From Candidatus Accumulibacter affinis (GTDB taxonomy: Bacteria > Pseudomonadota > Gammaproteobacteria > Burkholderiales > Rhodocyclaceae): a stretch of 64,000 nt of DNA. Under the pieces are notes generated by a model that was not told the origin of the DNA, did not search any database, and saw nothing but the letters and a program-made list of their open reading frames with translations. The stretch's first letter is position 1, and every line of letters starts with the position of its first letter. The DNA is taken from the NCBI GenBank assembly GCA_016713625.1, contig JADJOT010000009.1:372001-436000 (forward strand), read 5' to 3'. This document shows, piece after piece, positions 35,907-43,766 of the stretch. The translations under genes and the position numbers were made by a program.

Positions 35907-36005
35907 GCCGCTGCGCGGAGGATCGGGTGGCGACGCGCTCGCCTCACAATATGACCTCCCCCCCACGAGGGACTCTCCCCTGACGAAACCGGAGGTCATC
36001 TTACG

Positions 36006-36074
36006 ATGAGCACATCACCGGAAGCAACGTTTGATCGCAACTACGCGCTGCACCTGCAACACCTGACACTGTGA
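36006..36074 (+). pseudogene. Remnant of a tyrosine recombinase N-terminus
   Basis: A 22-codon frame, MSTSPEATFDRNYALHLQHL then TL and stop, with CGGAGG before the ATG. It resembles the first residues of phage-type integrases of the kind linked to IS91 elements (FDRNYxxHLxHLxLxGLQPKT). Everything after that is lost. The match is short, so this is a weak call. Confidence 0.35.
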
Positions 36075-36133
36075 GTACGGCTTGGGATTCAACTATCAGG
36101 AATCAGGAATGACATCAGGACTGACAGCGGCTT

Positions 36134-36149
36134 TGTCCTAAAGCCGACA
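36134..36149 (+). promoter_or_regulatory. NifA upstream activator site for the SIR2 gene
   Basis: TGTCCTAAAGCCGACA is a perfect TGT-N10-ACA NifA site. It lies 51 bp upstream of the -24 element at 36200. Confidence 0.72.
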
Positions 36150-36199
36150 TCCGGATTGCCACCGGGCCTGGCCAACCCTTGACGACCGGTTGGCCAGGC

Positions 36200-36215
36200 T
36201 GGCGCGCTTCTTGCG
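36200..36215 (+). promoter_or_regulatory. Sigma-54 promoter of the SIR2 gene
   Basis: TGGCGCGCTTCTTGCG has GG and GC ten bases apart and matches TGGCAC-N5-TTGCW at most positions. It ends 32 bp before the start codon. Confidence 0.75.
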
Positions 36216-36247
36216 TGGATAGGGTAAATCTACGCGGAGTACGTACA

Positions 36248-37105
36248 ATGCCGACAACTACCACCACCGACCTTCTCGAACCCTGGCGATCCGGCATCGC
36301 CGATGGCAGTATCGTTCCCTACCTCGGGCCGGGTGTACTGGCCGACGTGACCTCGCTGCCTGACGGCCGAAGCATGCCGGCGACCAGCGAGCAACTGATC
36401 CTGGCGATGAATGGCGGACGGCCGATGGCGCCGAAGCTGATGTACGAGTTTCCACGCGCAGCGATGAATGTCGAACTCAAGCGCGGCAGGAGCGCCGTGA
36501 TGCGCTTCCTCGACACCACCTATGGCGCCACGCGCTGGAGCCGCGCCGCCCTGCACGACTGGCTCGCGGCGATCAGGCCGCCCTACGTCATTGACATCAA
36601 CCGCGATACGCAGCTGCTCGATTCGTATGCGGCCACCGGACACCTCCTGATCCTCGGCTGCGCGCGTCTCAGCGGTACCGGCTACCGTTTCAAACTGTAT
36701 GTCTGCGACGCCACCGGCTACCGCGAGATCCCTCCCGAGGAGGCCGATACCACCTTGCCGGTGCTTTTCAAGCCGATGGGCGCGCCGCTGCCACAGCCGA
36801 GTTACATCGCCTCCGACGCCGACTATGTGGATTACATCACCGAGTTGATGGGCGGTTTCGCCGTGCCCGCGTTCGTCAAGACACGTCGCCGCGGCAAGCG
36901 CTATCTCCTGCTTGGCATGCGCCTGAACCGAGACACCGAGCGCATGGTCCTCTCCGACCTGATCCATGATGCCGCTGCCGAGCCGGCCGGCTGGGCGCTG
37001 ATTGCCGAAGCGAACGACAAGGAGCGGCGCTTCTGCAAGCGGCTAGGCATCGAGATCGTCGAGGTCGATGCACTGGCTCTGCTCGCAGAGGCAGCGCCGA
37101 GCTGA
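36248..37105 (+). CDS. SIR2-domain protein, NifA/sigma-54 regulated
   Basis: The product is 285 residues from ATG 36248 (GGAG eight bases upstream). The N-terminus has the SIR2-like NAD motif in variant form (WRSGIADGSIVPYLGPGVLADV), followed by the central HDWLAAIRPPYVIDINRDTQLLDSYAA and ILGCARLSGTGYRFKLYVCDATGYREI, then LPVLFKPMGAPLPQPSYIASDADYVDYI. This is the pattern of SIR2_2 proteins rather than of protein deacetylases; zinc cysteines are absent. I recall such genes in nif regions, with no assigned role. It is convergent with draG and carries its own NifA site and sigma-54 promoter, so it is expressed with nitrogenase. NAD binding or hydrolysis is an inference. Confidence 0.82.
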   Translation: MPTTTTTDLLEPWRSGIADGSIVPYLGPGVLADVTSLPDGRSMPATSEQLILAMNGGRPMAPKLMYEFPRAAMNVELKRGRSAVMRFLDTTYGATRWSRAALHDWLAAIRPPYVIDINRDTQLLDSYAATGHLLILGCARLSGTGYRFKLYVCDATGYREIPPEEADTTLPVLFKPMGAPLPQPSYIASDADYVDYITELMGGFAVPAFVKTRRRGKRYLLLGMRLNRDTERMVLSDLIHDAAAEPAGWALIAEANDKERRFCKRLGIEIVEVDALALLAEAAPS

Positions 37106-37187
37106 GTAGCGGCTGTGAATTCTGAATTCCTGCTCGGGATGACGGTTGCTCGGGGTTGTCGCCGGCGCTTACTGCCTGGGCATCGAT

Positions 37188-38102
37188 TCATCGCCTCCTT
37201 GTCGGCAACAGCGCCCGCACCTGCTCCCGACATTGGCTGGCGACCCTGGAGTCGAGAACCTCGAGCCAGCGTTGCGGAATTGCCTGCGGTCCGTACAAGG
37301 CACCGGCCAGCATGCCGGCGATCGCACCGGTGGTATCAGCATCGCCGCCGCGATTGACGACATCGACCAGGCAGTGCTCGAAGCTGTCGGTATCGAGCAA
37401 GCCCTGTAAAACCGCCTGCAGCGTTTCGACCACCCAACCGCTGGGGTTCTCGCGGCGAGGACGGTTGCGAAACGACAATTCCGGATGGTCTGCGAGCAAT
37501 GACTGGATGCGCCGATTGGCCATCTCGGGCAGCGCTTGTCCCTGCAGAAAGTCCTGCACCGTCAGCGTCAGGAACTCGCAGACGGCATCCGAGATGGCAT
37601 TGTGGTGAGTCACATGCGCCTGCGCCTGCACGGCTTTGCGCACGGCCGCTTCCGCTTGTCCGAGCGTAGCCAGGGCTACCGGCAGCACGCGCATCGCGGC
37701 ACCATTGCCTGCGTCATGATCGGAAGGCGGCGCGACCGGAACGTCGGTCTGGCGGAAGGTGATGAGGTTGCGACGTACGGTATTGCCAATATCGACCGGT
37801 TTGCGACGCATCCAGGCATCGAAGGCCCTGGCGCAGGCGAGAGGGAGGACGTCGCCGCCGCTACTCAGAATCGCTTCGCCCAAAGCAAGTGACATCCCGG
37901 TATCGTCGGTCACCTGTCCCGGCTTGAGCTTGAGCCAGCCGCCACCGACAATTTCGCGATGCACGCCGAAGTGATGGGCGATCTCGCGCGGCGTCATGAA
38001 CTCGACCGTGGCGCCCAGTGCGTCGCCCAGCGCCAGGCCGAGATAAGCGGCCTCGGCCCGCGCCAGAATCGCCGCGGACGCTGCGGCCTGTGCCAGAGTC
38101 AC
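37188..38102 (-). CDS. draG: ADP-ribosyl-dinitrogenase reductase glycohydrolase
   Basis: The product is 304 residues. The metal-binding residues of the DraG family are visible: LALGDALGATVEFMTPREI near residue 22, VTDDTGMSLALGEAIL near 64, SDHDAGNGAAMRVLPVAL near 127 and RGGDADTTGAIAGMLAGALYG near 250. It removes ADP-ribose from the nitrogenase Fe protein and so reactivates it; DraT, which adds the group, is not in the window. Its start overlaps the end of the upstream ferredoxin gene by 4 bp, so it is the last gene of the nifB operon. Confidence 0.92.
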   Translation of the reverse strand: MTLAQAAASAAILARAEAAYLGLALGDALGATVEFMTPREIAHHFGVHREIVGGGWLKLKPGQVTDDTGMSLALGEAILSSGGDVLPLACARAFDAWMRRKPVDIGNTVRRNLITFRQTDVPVAPPSDHDAGNGAAMRVLPVALATLGQAEAAVRKAVQAQAHVTHHNAISDAVCEFLTLTVQDFLQGQALPEMANRRIQSLLADHPELSFRNRPRRENPSGWVVETLQAVLQGLLDTDSFEHCLVDVVNRGGDADTTGAIAGMLAGALYGPQAIPQRWLEVLDSRVASQCREQVRALLPTRRR

Positions 38103-38473
38103 CGACTCGGATACTCAACCAGAATGTCCTCGTCGCGCACGATGTACTGGCAGGCGAGACGCCATTCGGTGGGCGGCAGGTCGTCAACGTACATCTGCTC
38201 GATCTGCGTCTGCTTGATCTTGCCCATGTCCTTGAGTACGGCGACCTCGCGTACGTTGAGCGGCCCACCCATGTGGCCGTACTTGTTGTGACTGCTCTTG
38301 TCGACGCTGCTGACCTTGACCAGACAGGTGCCGCACTCGCCATCACCGCAGGAGAAGTCGATCGGGACATGGTTGTCCTTGGCGAGCTTCAGAATGGTCT
38401 GGGTGTGGCTGCCAGCGACGGCATAGATGGTCTTGTCCTTGTGCATTGGACTGGAGAAGGTGATGTTGGGCAT
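38099..38473 (-). CDS. FeSII (Shethna-type) 2Fe-2S ferredoxin
   Basis: The product is 124 residues. The cluster ligands are in FSCGDGECGTCLVKV (Cys near residues 42, 47, 50) and RLACQYIV (Cys near 107). The order of blocks (ITFSSPMHKDKTIYAVAGSHTQTILKLAKDNHVPIDF, then NVREVAVLKDMGKI, DDLPPTEWRLACQYIVRDEDILVEYPSR) closely follows the Azotobacter FeSII protein, which binds oxidised nitrogenase and shields it from oxygen. The assignment rests on my recollection of that sequence. The location between a flavodiiron protein, a second ferredoxin and draG fits a protective role. Confidence 0.82.
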   Translation of the reverse strand: MPNITFSSPMHKDKTIYAVAGSHTQTILKLAKDNHVPIDFSCGDGECGTCLVKVSSVDKSSHNKYGHMGGPLNVREVAVLKDMGKIKQTQIEQMYVDDLPPTEWRLACQYIVRDEDILVEYPSR

Positions 38474-38518
38474 GCTGGGCTCCTTGTGGTTGCCTTTGTT
38501 GGAAGGGATGGATAAAGC

Positions 38519-38806
38519 TCAGGCGGGCTGCACGACGATGTTGCCGCCGAGGATCTGCGCCTGACAGGCCAGGCGGTGACGGCGTGGCGCGAGGTTGTCC
38601 TTGAGAACCTGGCTTTCCAGCACGGAAGGTGCGGCGAGGTGTTCATGACCGGAGACAATCCTGGTCAGACAGGTGCAACATTCGCCTTCGCGGCAGCCGT
38701 AGGTGATGCCGGCGCCGACTTTTTCCGACACCTCGATCAGGCGGGTGCCCGCTGGTACCGTGACGGTGACGCCGATATCCTGGAAGGTTACGTTGGCTCT
38801 GGGCAT
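38519..38806 (-). CDS. 2Fe-2S ferredoxin
   Basis: The product is 95 residues. The cluster motif is in ITYGCREGECCTCLTRI (Cys near residues 39, 44, 47, with an extra Cys at 45) and the last ligand in RLACQAQIL near 81. This is a plant/XylR-type [2Fe-2S] fold like those of nif-linked ferredoxins. It starts with ATG 38806 and is 24 bp downstream of the flavodiiron gene. It is a likely electron carrier for the flavodiiron protein or nitrogenase. Confidence 0.87.
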   Translation of the reverse strand: MPRANVTFQDIGVTVTVPAGTRLIEVSEKVGAGITYGCREGECCTCLTRIVSGHEHLAAPSVLESQVLKDNLAPRRHRLACQAQILGGNIVVQPA

Positions 38807-38830
38807 GTGCTTTCTCCGGTGAGTGAAAAA

Positions 38831-40102
38831 TCAATCGAGGCTGGCCATGTCGATCGCCCGTGGCGAGGCGCGACCGAGGAGGTGCAGCGCGACCTGGTGG
38901 CCGAGATCGTGGCAGGCAGTAAAGTCGTCGACGGTCGGCGTCAGGCGAGCCTTGACGCCGGACAGCGGTACCCGCAGCTTGAGGCGACGCAAGCGGTCTT
39001 CGATCATCGGCACTGCTTCGCCGCTCCAGCCGTAGGAACCGAAGGCAGCACCGATCTTGCCCTTGACGTCCACCATGGTCAGCGAAGAGAGCAGATCCCA
39101 CACCGGCTTTACCGCGTCGCCGTTGATCGTCGGGCTGCCGAAGACCAGTGCATCCGCTTCCTCGATGAGGTCGACGAAAGGCTGCGCGTGGCCACCCTCC
39201 AGGTCGTAGAGCGAGACGCGCACCTCACCGCCGCTTGCCGCCGACTCGGCGCCAGCCGCTACGGCTTCGGCCATGCGCCGGGTGGCACCGTAGGCCGAGA
39301 TGTAGAAGACCAGCAGGGTCTTGGGGCCGGCACCATGCAGGCCGGGTGCCGAAAGCGCGCGATAGCGGCACACATAGTCGCGCGGATCCTGGCGCAGGAT
39401 TGGCCCGTGTCCTGGCGCGATGATCTGCAAGGGCAGCGATTCGATCAGGTCAAGCGCAGTGCGCACGTACGCACGGAAGGGCCGCATGATGTGCCGGTAG
39501 TAGTAGTCGAAGGAAAAGCGGAAGTCGCCAACGGCGTCGTTGAACAAACGGGTATCGCAGAAGTGGCAACCGAGAAAGTCCGCGGAAAAAAGGACGCCTG
39601 CCGCCGCCAGCCAGGTACATTGGGTGTCCGGCCAGTGCAGATACGGGGTGTTGAAGAATTCCAGTTGTCGGTCGCCAAGATCGGCGCTGTCGCCGCTGCC
39701 GACGAAAACGACGCGTCCCTCCAGAGCCGACGGATCGAACAGCCCCTGCAGCATCAGGCGGGCCTGCGGCGAGACGAGCAGCGAGGCGCCAGGCGCGCGC
39801 CGCAGTAGTTCCGGCAAGGCGCCGGAGTGATCGGGCTCGAGGTGATTGAGGACGATGGTGGTGATTTCGTCGTAATCGGCGACCGACTCCAGGCGGCGAA
39901 AGAAGGTCTCGGAAAAGTTGAGCTTGACGGTGTCGATGATCGCCACGCCATGGCTGCCGCGCACGGCATAGGCGTTGTAGCTGGTACCGTTGGCGGTGCG
40001 CAGGATAATGTCGAAGTTGCGCAGGTCGGGATCGAAGGCGCCGATCCAATGCACCCCGGGGGCGACAGACACCGCTCGGTCAAGGTCGGCAGCGGCTGAC
40101 AT
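38831..40102 (-). CDS. A-type flavodiiron protein (FprA/ROO-like)
   Basis: The product is 423 residues from ATG 40102 (MSAAADLDRAVSVAPGVHW); a frame extension to 40150 is possible. The metallo-beta-lactamase-like domain keeps all diiron ligands: NHLEPDHSG near residue 83, His in YLHWPDT near 155, Asp in SADFLGCHFCD near 172 and His in IAPGHGP near 232. The flavodoxin-like domain follows (VFYISAYGATRRMAEAVAAG near 270, FGSPTINGDAVKPVWD near 325, GSYGWSGEAV near 360). The family reduces oxygen to water or NO to N2O. In the nifB operon an oxygen-scavenging role for nitrogenase protection is likely. Confidence 0.9.
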   Translation of the reverse strand: MSAAADLDRAVSVAPGVHWIGAFDPDLRNFDIILRTANGTSYNAYAVRGSHGVAIIDTVKLNFSETFFRRLESVADYDEITTIVLNHLEPDHSGALPELLRRAPGASLLVSPQARLMLQGLFDPSALEGRVVFVGSGDSADLGDRQLEFFNTPYLHWPDTQCTWLAAAGVLFSADFLGCHFCDTRLFNDAVGDFRFSFDYYYRHIMRPFRAYVRTALDLIESLPLQIIAPGHGPILRQDPRDYVCRYRALSAPGLHGAGPKTLLVFYISAYGATRRMAEAVAAGAESAASGGEVRVSLYDLEGGHAQPFVDLIEEADALVFGSPTINGDAVKPVWDLLSSLTMVDVKGKIGAAFGSYGWSGEAVPMIEDRLRRLKLRVPLSGVKARLTPTVDDFTACHDLGHQVALHLLGRASPRAIDMASLD

Positions 40103-40136
40103 CGGCTTGGTGGTAGAAAATGATCCTGGCCATCGC

Positions 40137-40415
40137 TCAGCGCGCCGCAATCTCGGCCTGTGCCGCGGCCCAGCGCCCCGGCGGGATGCCGGTCAGCGAT
40201 CCCGGTGGGTTGAGTGCTTCGCCGAGTTGATTGATGATCGCTCCTTCGATCGGGCAGATGCTGGCGCACTGCGCTTCGGCAAAGTCGCCGCTGCATTCAG
40301 TGCATTTGTCTGCCTCGATGAGAAAATGGGGTGTCGCCTCGTAGATCGCCTGATTCGGACAGAGGGGCTCGCAAGCCCAGCAATTGACGCAGCTTTCGAT
40401 GATTTCGAGGGCCAT
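40137..40415 (-). CDS. Nif-associated 8Fe ferredoxin (FdxN-like)
   Basis: The product is 92 residues from ATG 40415 (MALEIIESCVNCWACEPLCPN). Two cluster motifs are visible: CxxCxxCxxxCP (CVNCWACEPLCP near residue 9) and CTECSGDFAEAQCASICP near 38, where the second has the wider CxxC-x8-CxxxC spacing of 8Fe Nif ferredoxins. Such ferredoxins directly follow nifB and supply electrons for FeMo-co precursor (NifB-co) synthesis or to nitrogenase. It is 10 bp downstream of nifB. Confidence 0.9.
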   Translation of the reverse strand: MALEIIESCVNCWACEPLCPNQAIYEATPHFLIEADKCTECSGDFAEAQCASICPIEGAIINQLGEALNPPGSLTGIPPGRWAAAQAEIAAR

Positions 40416-40425
40416 GATCGCCTCC

Positions 40426-41946
40426 TCAGGCGCGTTTTGCAGCAATCGACCCGGCAGTCAGCCTGCCGGCGGCCAGCATCTCGTTCCATACGCTCATGAC
40501 CGCTTCTTCGATCGGCCGCATGGCGTGCTCGCCGTTCGGCTGAATGCCGGCCGCTTCCAGCTCTCCCCAGGGTTCATAGCCGATGCGCGAGCAGAGCACG
40601 ACTTCGCAGCCGGCGATCGCCGTGATCGTTCTCGCCAACACCGCATCGGCATCGCCGCAGCTCTGGTCACCCGAGCAATAGGATTCCGTCTTGCGGTGGC
40701 CGACCAGGCGGGCGCCGTTTGCCGAGGCCTCGTACACCAGGAACTCGCTGGCGTGACCGAAGTGCACCGCGACCAGCCCGTTCCTGGCCGCGACTGCCAT
40801 CAGCACCGGCCGGCCAGCCGCGGCCGCAGGCTTGACGGTGCGGGACTGGAAGTGGATGGGCTGCGGGCTTGCCTGCGGCGCAGTCGGCGAGTGTGCCATG
40901 GCGCGCTTTTCGGCCAACTCGGCTGCAATCTGCGCGCGCAACTCGGCGCGCACGACCATCGCCGCCTCGTAGTCGATCTCCATGGTCTCGATCCTGTCGA
41001 GCGTGAACTCGGCACCGCGGTCTTCTCCGAGCAGGCCGACGGCATCGGCGCGGCACTGACGGCAGTGGCGCATCATGTTCATATCGCCTGCGCAGGTATC
41101 CTGCAGGGCCTTGAGTTCGGCCGGCTGCGGGCTGCGCTGGCCCATCACCCCGTAGAACGTGCCGTGCGCGGCCTCGGCGATCAGCGGCATGACGTTGTGC
41201 AGGAAAGCGCCTTTTGCCTTGACGATCTTCGACACTTCCGGCAGGTGCCGGTCATTGACACCGGGGATCAGCACCGAGTTCACCTTGACCAGGATGCCCC
41301 GCGTGGTGAGCATTTCCAGCCCTTTCTGTTGCTGGTCGATGAGAATCGCCGCCGCCTCGCGGCCGAAGACGCGCTGGTTCTTCCAGAAAATCCATGGATA
41401 GATCTTCGCCCCCACCTCCGGATCGACGCAATTGATGGTGATCGTGACGTGGTCGATGTTGTACTTGACCAGTTCGTCGACGTGCTCGGGCAGCACGAGA
41501 CCGTTGGTCGACACGCAGAGCTTGATATCCGGCGCCTTCAGCGCCAACTGGCGAAAAGTCTCGAAGGTCCGCGCGGGATTGGCCAGCGGGTCGCCGGGAC
41601 CGGCAATGCCGAGCACGCTCATCTGCGGGATCGTCGCCGCTACCGCCAGGGTCTTCCGCACCGCCTGATCCGGCGTCAGCAGTTCGGAAACGACGCCGGG
41701 CCGCGACTCGTTGGCACAGTCGTATTTGCGATTGCAGTAGTGACACTGGATGTTGCAGGCCGGCGCCACCGCGACGTGCATACGCGCGAAATAGTGATGG
41801 GCGTCTTCCGAATAGCAGGGGTGATCCTGCACCCTGGCGCGAATGTCGTCGGTGAGACCGTCCCTCTGCCGGGCGGTGGAGCCGCAACTGCTGGCGTTGC
41901 AGCCAGCGGCTGCGGGCGGCGAGTGTTCGATGACGGGCAGATCCAT
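40426..41946 (-). CDS. nifB: NifB, FeMo-cofactor biosynthesis radical SAM protein
   Basis: The product is 506 residues. The radical SAM motif CNIQCHYC lies at Cys64, Cys68 and Cys71, preceded by HPCYSEDAHHYFARMHVAVAPA, typical of NifB. Further NifB blocks are GPGDPLANPARTFETF near 117, VSTNGLVLPEHVDEL near 146 and HCRQCRADAVGLLGED near 300. A NifX/NafY-like C-terminal domain begins near 380 (VLMAVAARNGLVAVHFGHASEFLVYE). It makes the 8Fe carbide-containing NifB-co. It has its own sigma-54 promoter and NifA site and heads an operon through draG. Confidence 0.97.
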   Translation of the reverse strand: MDLPVIEHSPPAAAGCNASSCGSTARQRDGLTDDIRARVQDHPCYSEDAHHYFARMHVAVAPACNIQCHYCNRKYDCANESRPGVVSELLTPDQAVRKTLAVAATIPQMSVLGIAGPGDPLANPARTFETFRQLALKAPDIKLCVSTNGLVLPEHVDELVKYNIDHVTITINCVDPEVGAKIYPWIFWKNQRVFGREAAAILIDQQQKGLEMLTTRGILVKVNSVLIPGVNDRHLPEVSKIVKAKGAFLHNVMPLIAEAAHGTFYGVMGQRSPQPAELKALQDTCAGDMNMMRHCRQCRADAVGLLGEDRGAEFTLDRIETMEIDYEAAMVVRAELRAQIAAELAEKRAMAHSPTAPQASPQPIHFQSRTVKPAAAAGRPVLMAVAARNGLVAVHFGHASEFLVYEASANGARLVGHRKTESYCSGDQSCGDADAVLARTITAIAGCEVVLCSRIGYEPWGELEAAGIQPNGEHAMRPIEEAVMSVWNEMLAAGRLTAGSIAAKRA

Positions 41947-41990
41947 GGCGGGCTTCCCTTGTGCTTTTCAGGTTGGAGGCACCAAGGATT

Positions 41991-42007
41991 CAGCAACTGC
42001 CGTGCCA
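41991..42007 (-). promoter_or_regulatory. Sigma-54 promoter of nifB
   Basis: On the minus strand TGGCACGGCAGTTGCTG is a perfect -24/-12 element (TGGCAC-N5-TTGCW), about 45 bp upstream of the nifB start. Confidence 0.93.
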
Positions 42008-42064
42008 GCTTCTTCGATTACCTTAAGTCACTGAAAACTATGGGATGTCCGCAGCCTCTGTTGA

Positions 42065-42080
42065 TGTCGCAAATGCGACA
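42065..42080 (-). promoter_or_regulatory. NifA upstream activator site of nifB
   Basis: TGTCGCAAATGCGACA is a perfect and fully palindromic TGT-N10-ACA site, 57 bp upstream of the nifB -24 element. Confidence 0.92.
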
Positions 42081-42179
42081 ATGGCGGATTGACGACTGGC
42101 TCCAGCAGGGCAAGCGCTGCTTGAGGCCTGCGCCAACGATCGCGATCACTCAACATGCCAAACGCGCCACAAGTGGCCA

Positions 42180-43766
42180 TTACATCTGCTTCACCTCGAT
42201 GTTCAGGATCTGCACGCGGTAGGCGATCTGGCGCGGCGTCATGCCGAGCAGGCGGGCGGCGCGGGCCTGCACCCAGCCGGCCTGTTCGAGCGCGGCAATC
42301 ACCCGCTCGCGCTCGCTCTTCTCGCCACCGGGTGCGATGCTCTCGTCGGCGCCCTCGCCATCATCGGCAGCGGAATTCCGCGTCGCCGGGAGCATTGGTC
42401 CGCTGGTCATCGGACGCCGCCCAGCTCGCTCGCGCGTCCTGTCGATACGGATCAGATCGGCGTCGATATCGCCGCTCTCCGACATCACCGCCGCCCGTTC
42501 GAGGCAGTTTTCCAGCTCACGCACATTGCCTGGCCAGTGATGCTGCGCCAGGCGCCGCTGTGCGCCGGCGGTGAGGCGCAACGGGCGACGCTGCATGCCG
42601 CCGAGACGGTCGAGCAGGTGGTTGGCGATTTTTGGCAAGTCTTCGAGGCGATCGCGCAGTGGCGGCAGCAGAATCGGCATCACGTTGAGGCGGTAGTAAA
42701 GATCCTCCCGGAAGTCGCCGGCGTCCACCGCCGCTTCCAGGTCGCGATGGGTGGCCGCGATCAACCGCACGTCGAGCTTGAGCGTGCGGCCGCTGCCGAC
42801 ACGTTCCAGTTCGCCTTCCTGCAGCACGCGCAGCAGCTTGGCCTGAAACGCCGGCGAGATGTCGCCGATTTCGTCGAGGAAAAGGGTGCCGCCGTCGGCC
42901 ATTTCAAAGCGACCCTTGCGCGAATTCACCGCGCCGGTGAACGCGCCTTTCTCGTGCCCGAAGAGTTCCGACTCGAGCAGATTCTCGGGCAGCGATGCAC
43001 AGTTGAGGCGCACGTAGGGCCCGCGCGCGCGCGGCGAGTTGTAGTGGATGGCATTGGCGATCAACTCCTTGCCGGTTCCCGTCTCGCCGCGCACCAGCAC
43101 GGTCGTCGGCCATTTGGACACCATGCGGATCTGGTCGAAGATGCGTAGCATGGCGATCGAGTGACCGACGAGATTGACGAAACCGGGTCGATGGCGAATG
43201 GAGCGGGGAGGGGCGTCGCGTTCCCCGTTGAGCGCCTTGCCCTCGTGCGTAGCTGCGAGTGCAAGGCGGACATTCTGGCCGATCAGGTTGGCCAGCATCT
43301 CGACAAAGCGGACACGTTCATCGAGCAGGCCGTCGTCAGGCTCGTCGGGTTGCACGGCCAGGACACCCTGCAACCGCCCGCCAACATGAATCGGGACGGC
43401 GATGAAGGGCAGGTCCCGCTCGTAGAGACCCAGCCGGTTGAGGAAGCGCGGTTCATCACCCAGTCGGGCTACGGCGCAGCTCCGACCACCGTCGAGAATC
43501 GTGCCGATCAGTCCCTCACCGGGCCGGTAGCGTACCGACTCGAACTCCTCGTCTTCAAGGCCGTGTACGGCGTGCACGCTCAGGTCGCCAGCGTCGGCAT
43601 CGACGACGCCGACCAAACCGCGGCTCAGGTGACCGCTGATCTCGAGCGTGCGCAGCACTTCGCGCAGCGTCAGAGGGAAATCGAGCGAGCGCGAAAGCAC
43701 CTGCGAGACGCGCAGCAGGGTCTCGAACTGGGATTGCAGCAAGGATTCTGAACGACTTTCGCTCAT
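42180..43766 (-). CDS. nifA: NifA, nif-specific sigma-54 activator
   Basis: The product is 528 residues. An N-terminal GAF domain (about 20-175) precedes the AAA+ domain (about 205-435) with Walker A GETGTGKE, the sigma-54 contact loop GAFTGA, Walker B TLFLDEIGD and the RVGSGRTLKLDVRLIAATHRDLEAAV segment. The C-terminal helix-turn-helix is QARAARLLGMTPRQIAYRVQIL (about 500-521). There is no Cys-rich linker between AAA+ and DNA-binding parts, so oxygen sensing is left to NifL, as in Azotobacter and Klebsiella. It overlaps nifL by 4 bp. Confidence 0.96.
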   Translation of the reverse strand: MSESRSESLLQSQFETLLRVSQVLSRSLDFPLTLREVLRTLEISGHLSRGLVGVVDADAGDLSVHAVHGLEDEEFESVRYRPGEGLIGTILDGGRSCAVARLGDEPRFLNRLGLYERDLPFIAVPIHVGGRLQGVLAVQPDEPDDGLLDERVRFVEMLANLIGQNVRLALAATHEGKALNGERDAPPRSIRHRPGFVNLVGHSIAMLRIFDQIRMVSKWPTTVLVRGETGTGKELIANAIHYNSPRARGPYVRLNCASLPENLLESELFGHEKGAFTGAVNSRKGRFEMADGGTLFLDEIGDISPAFQAKLLRVLQEGELERVGSGRTLKLDVRLIAATHRDLEAAVDAGDFREDLYYRLNVMPILLPPLRDRLEDLPKIANHLLDRLGGMQRRPLRLTAGAQRRLAQHHWPGNVRELENCLERAAVMSESGDIDADLIRIDRTRERAGRRPMTSGPMLPATRNSAADDGEGADESIAPGGEKSERERVIAALEQAGWVQARAARLLGMTPRQIAYRVQILNIEVKQM

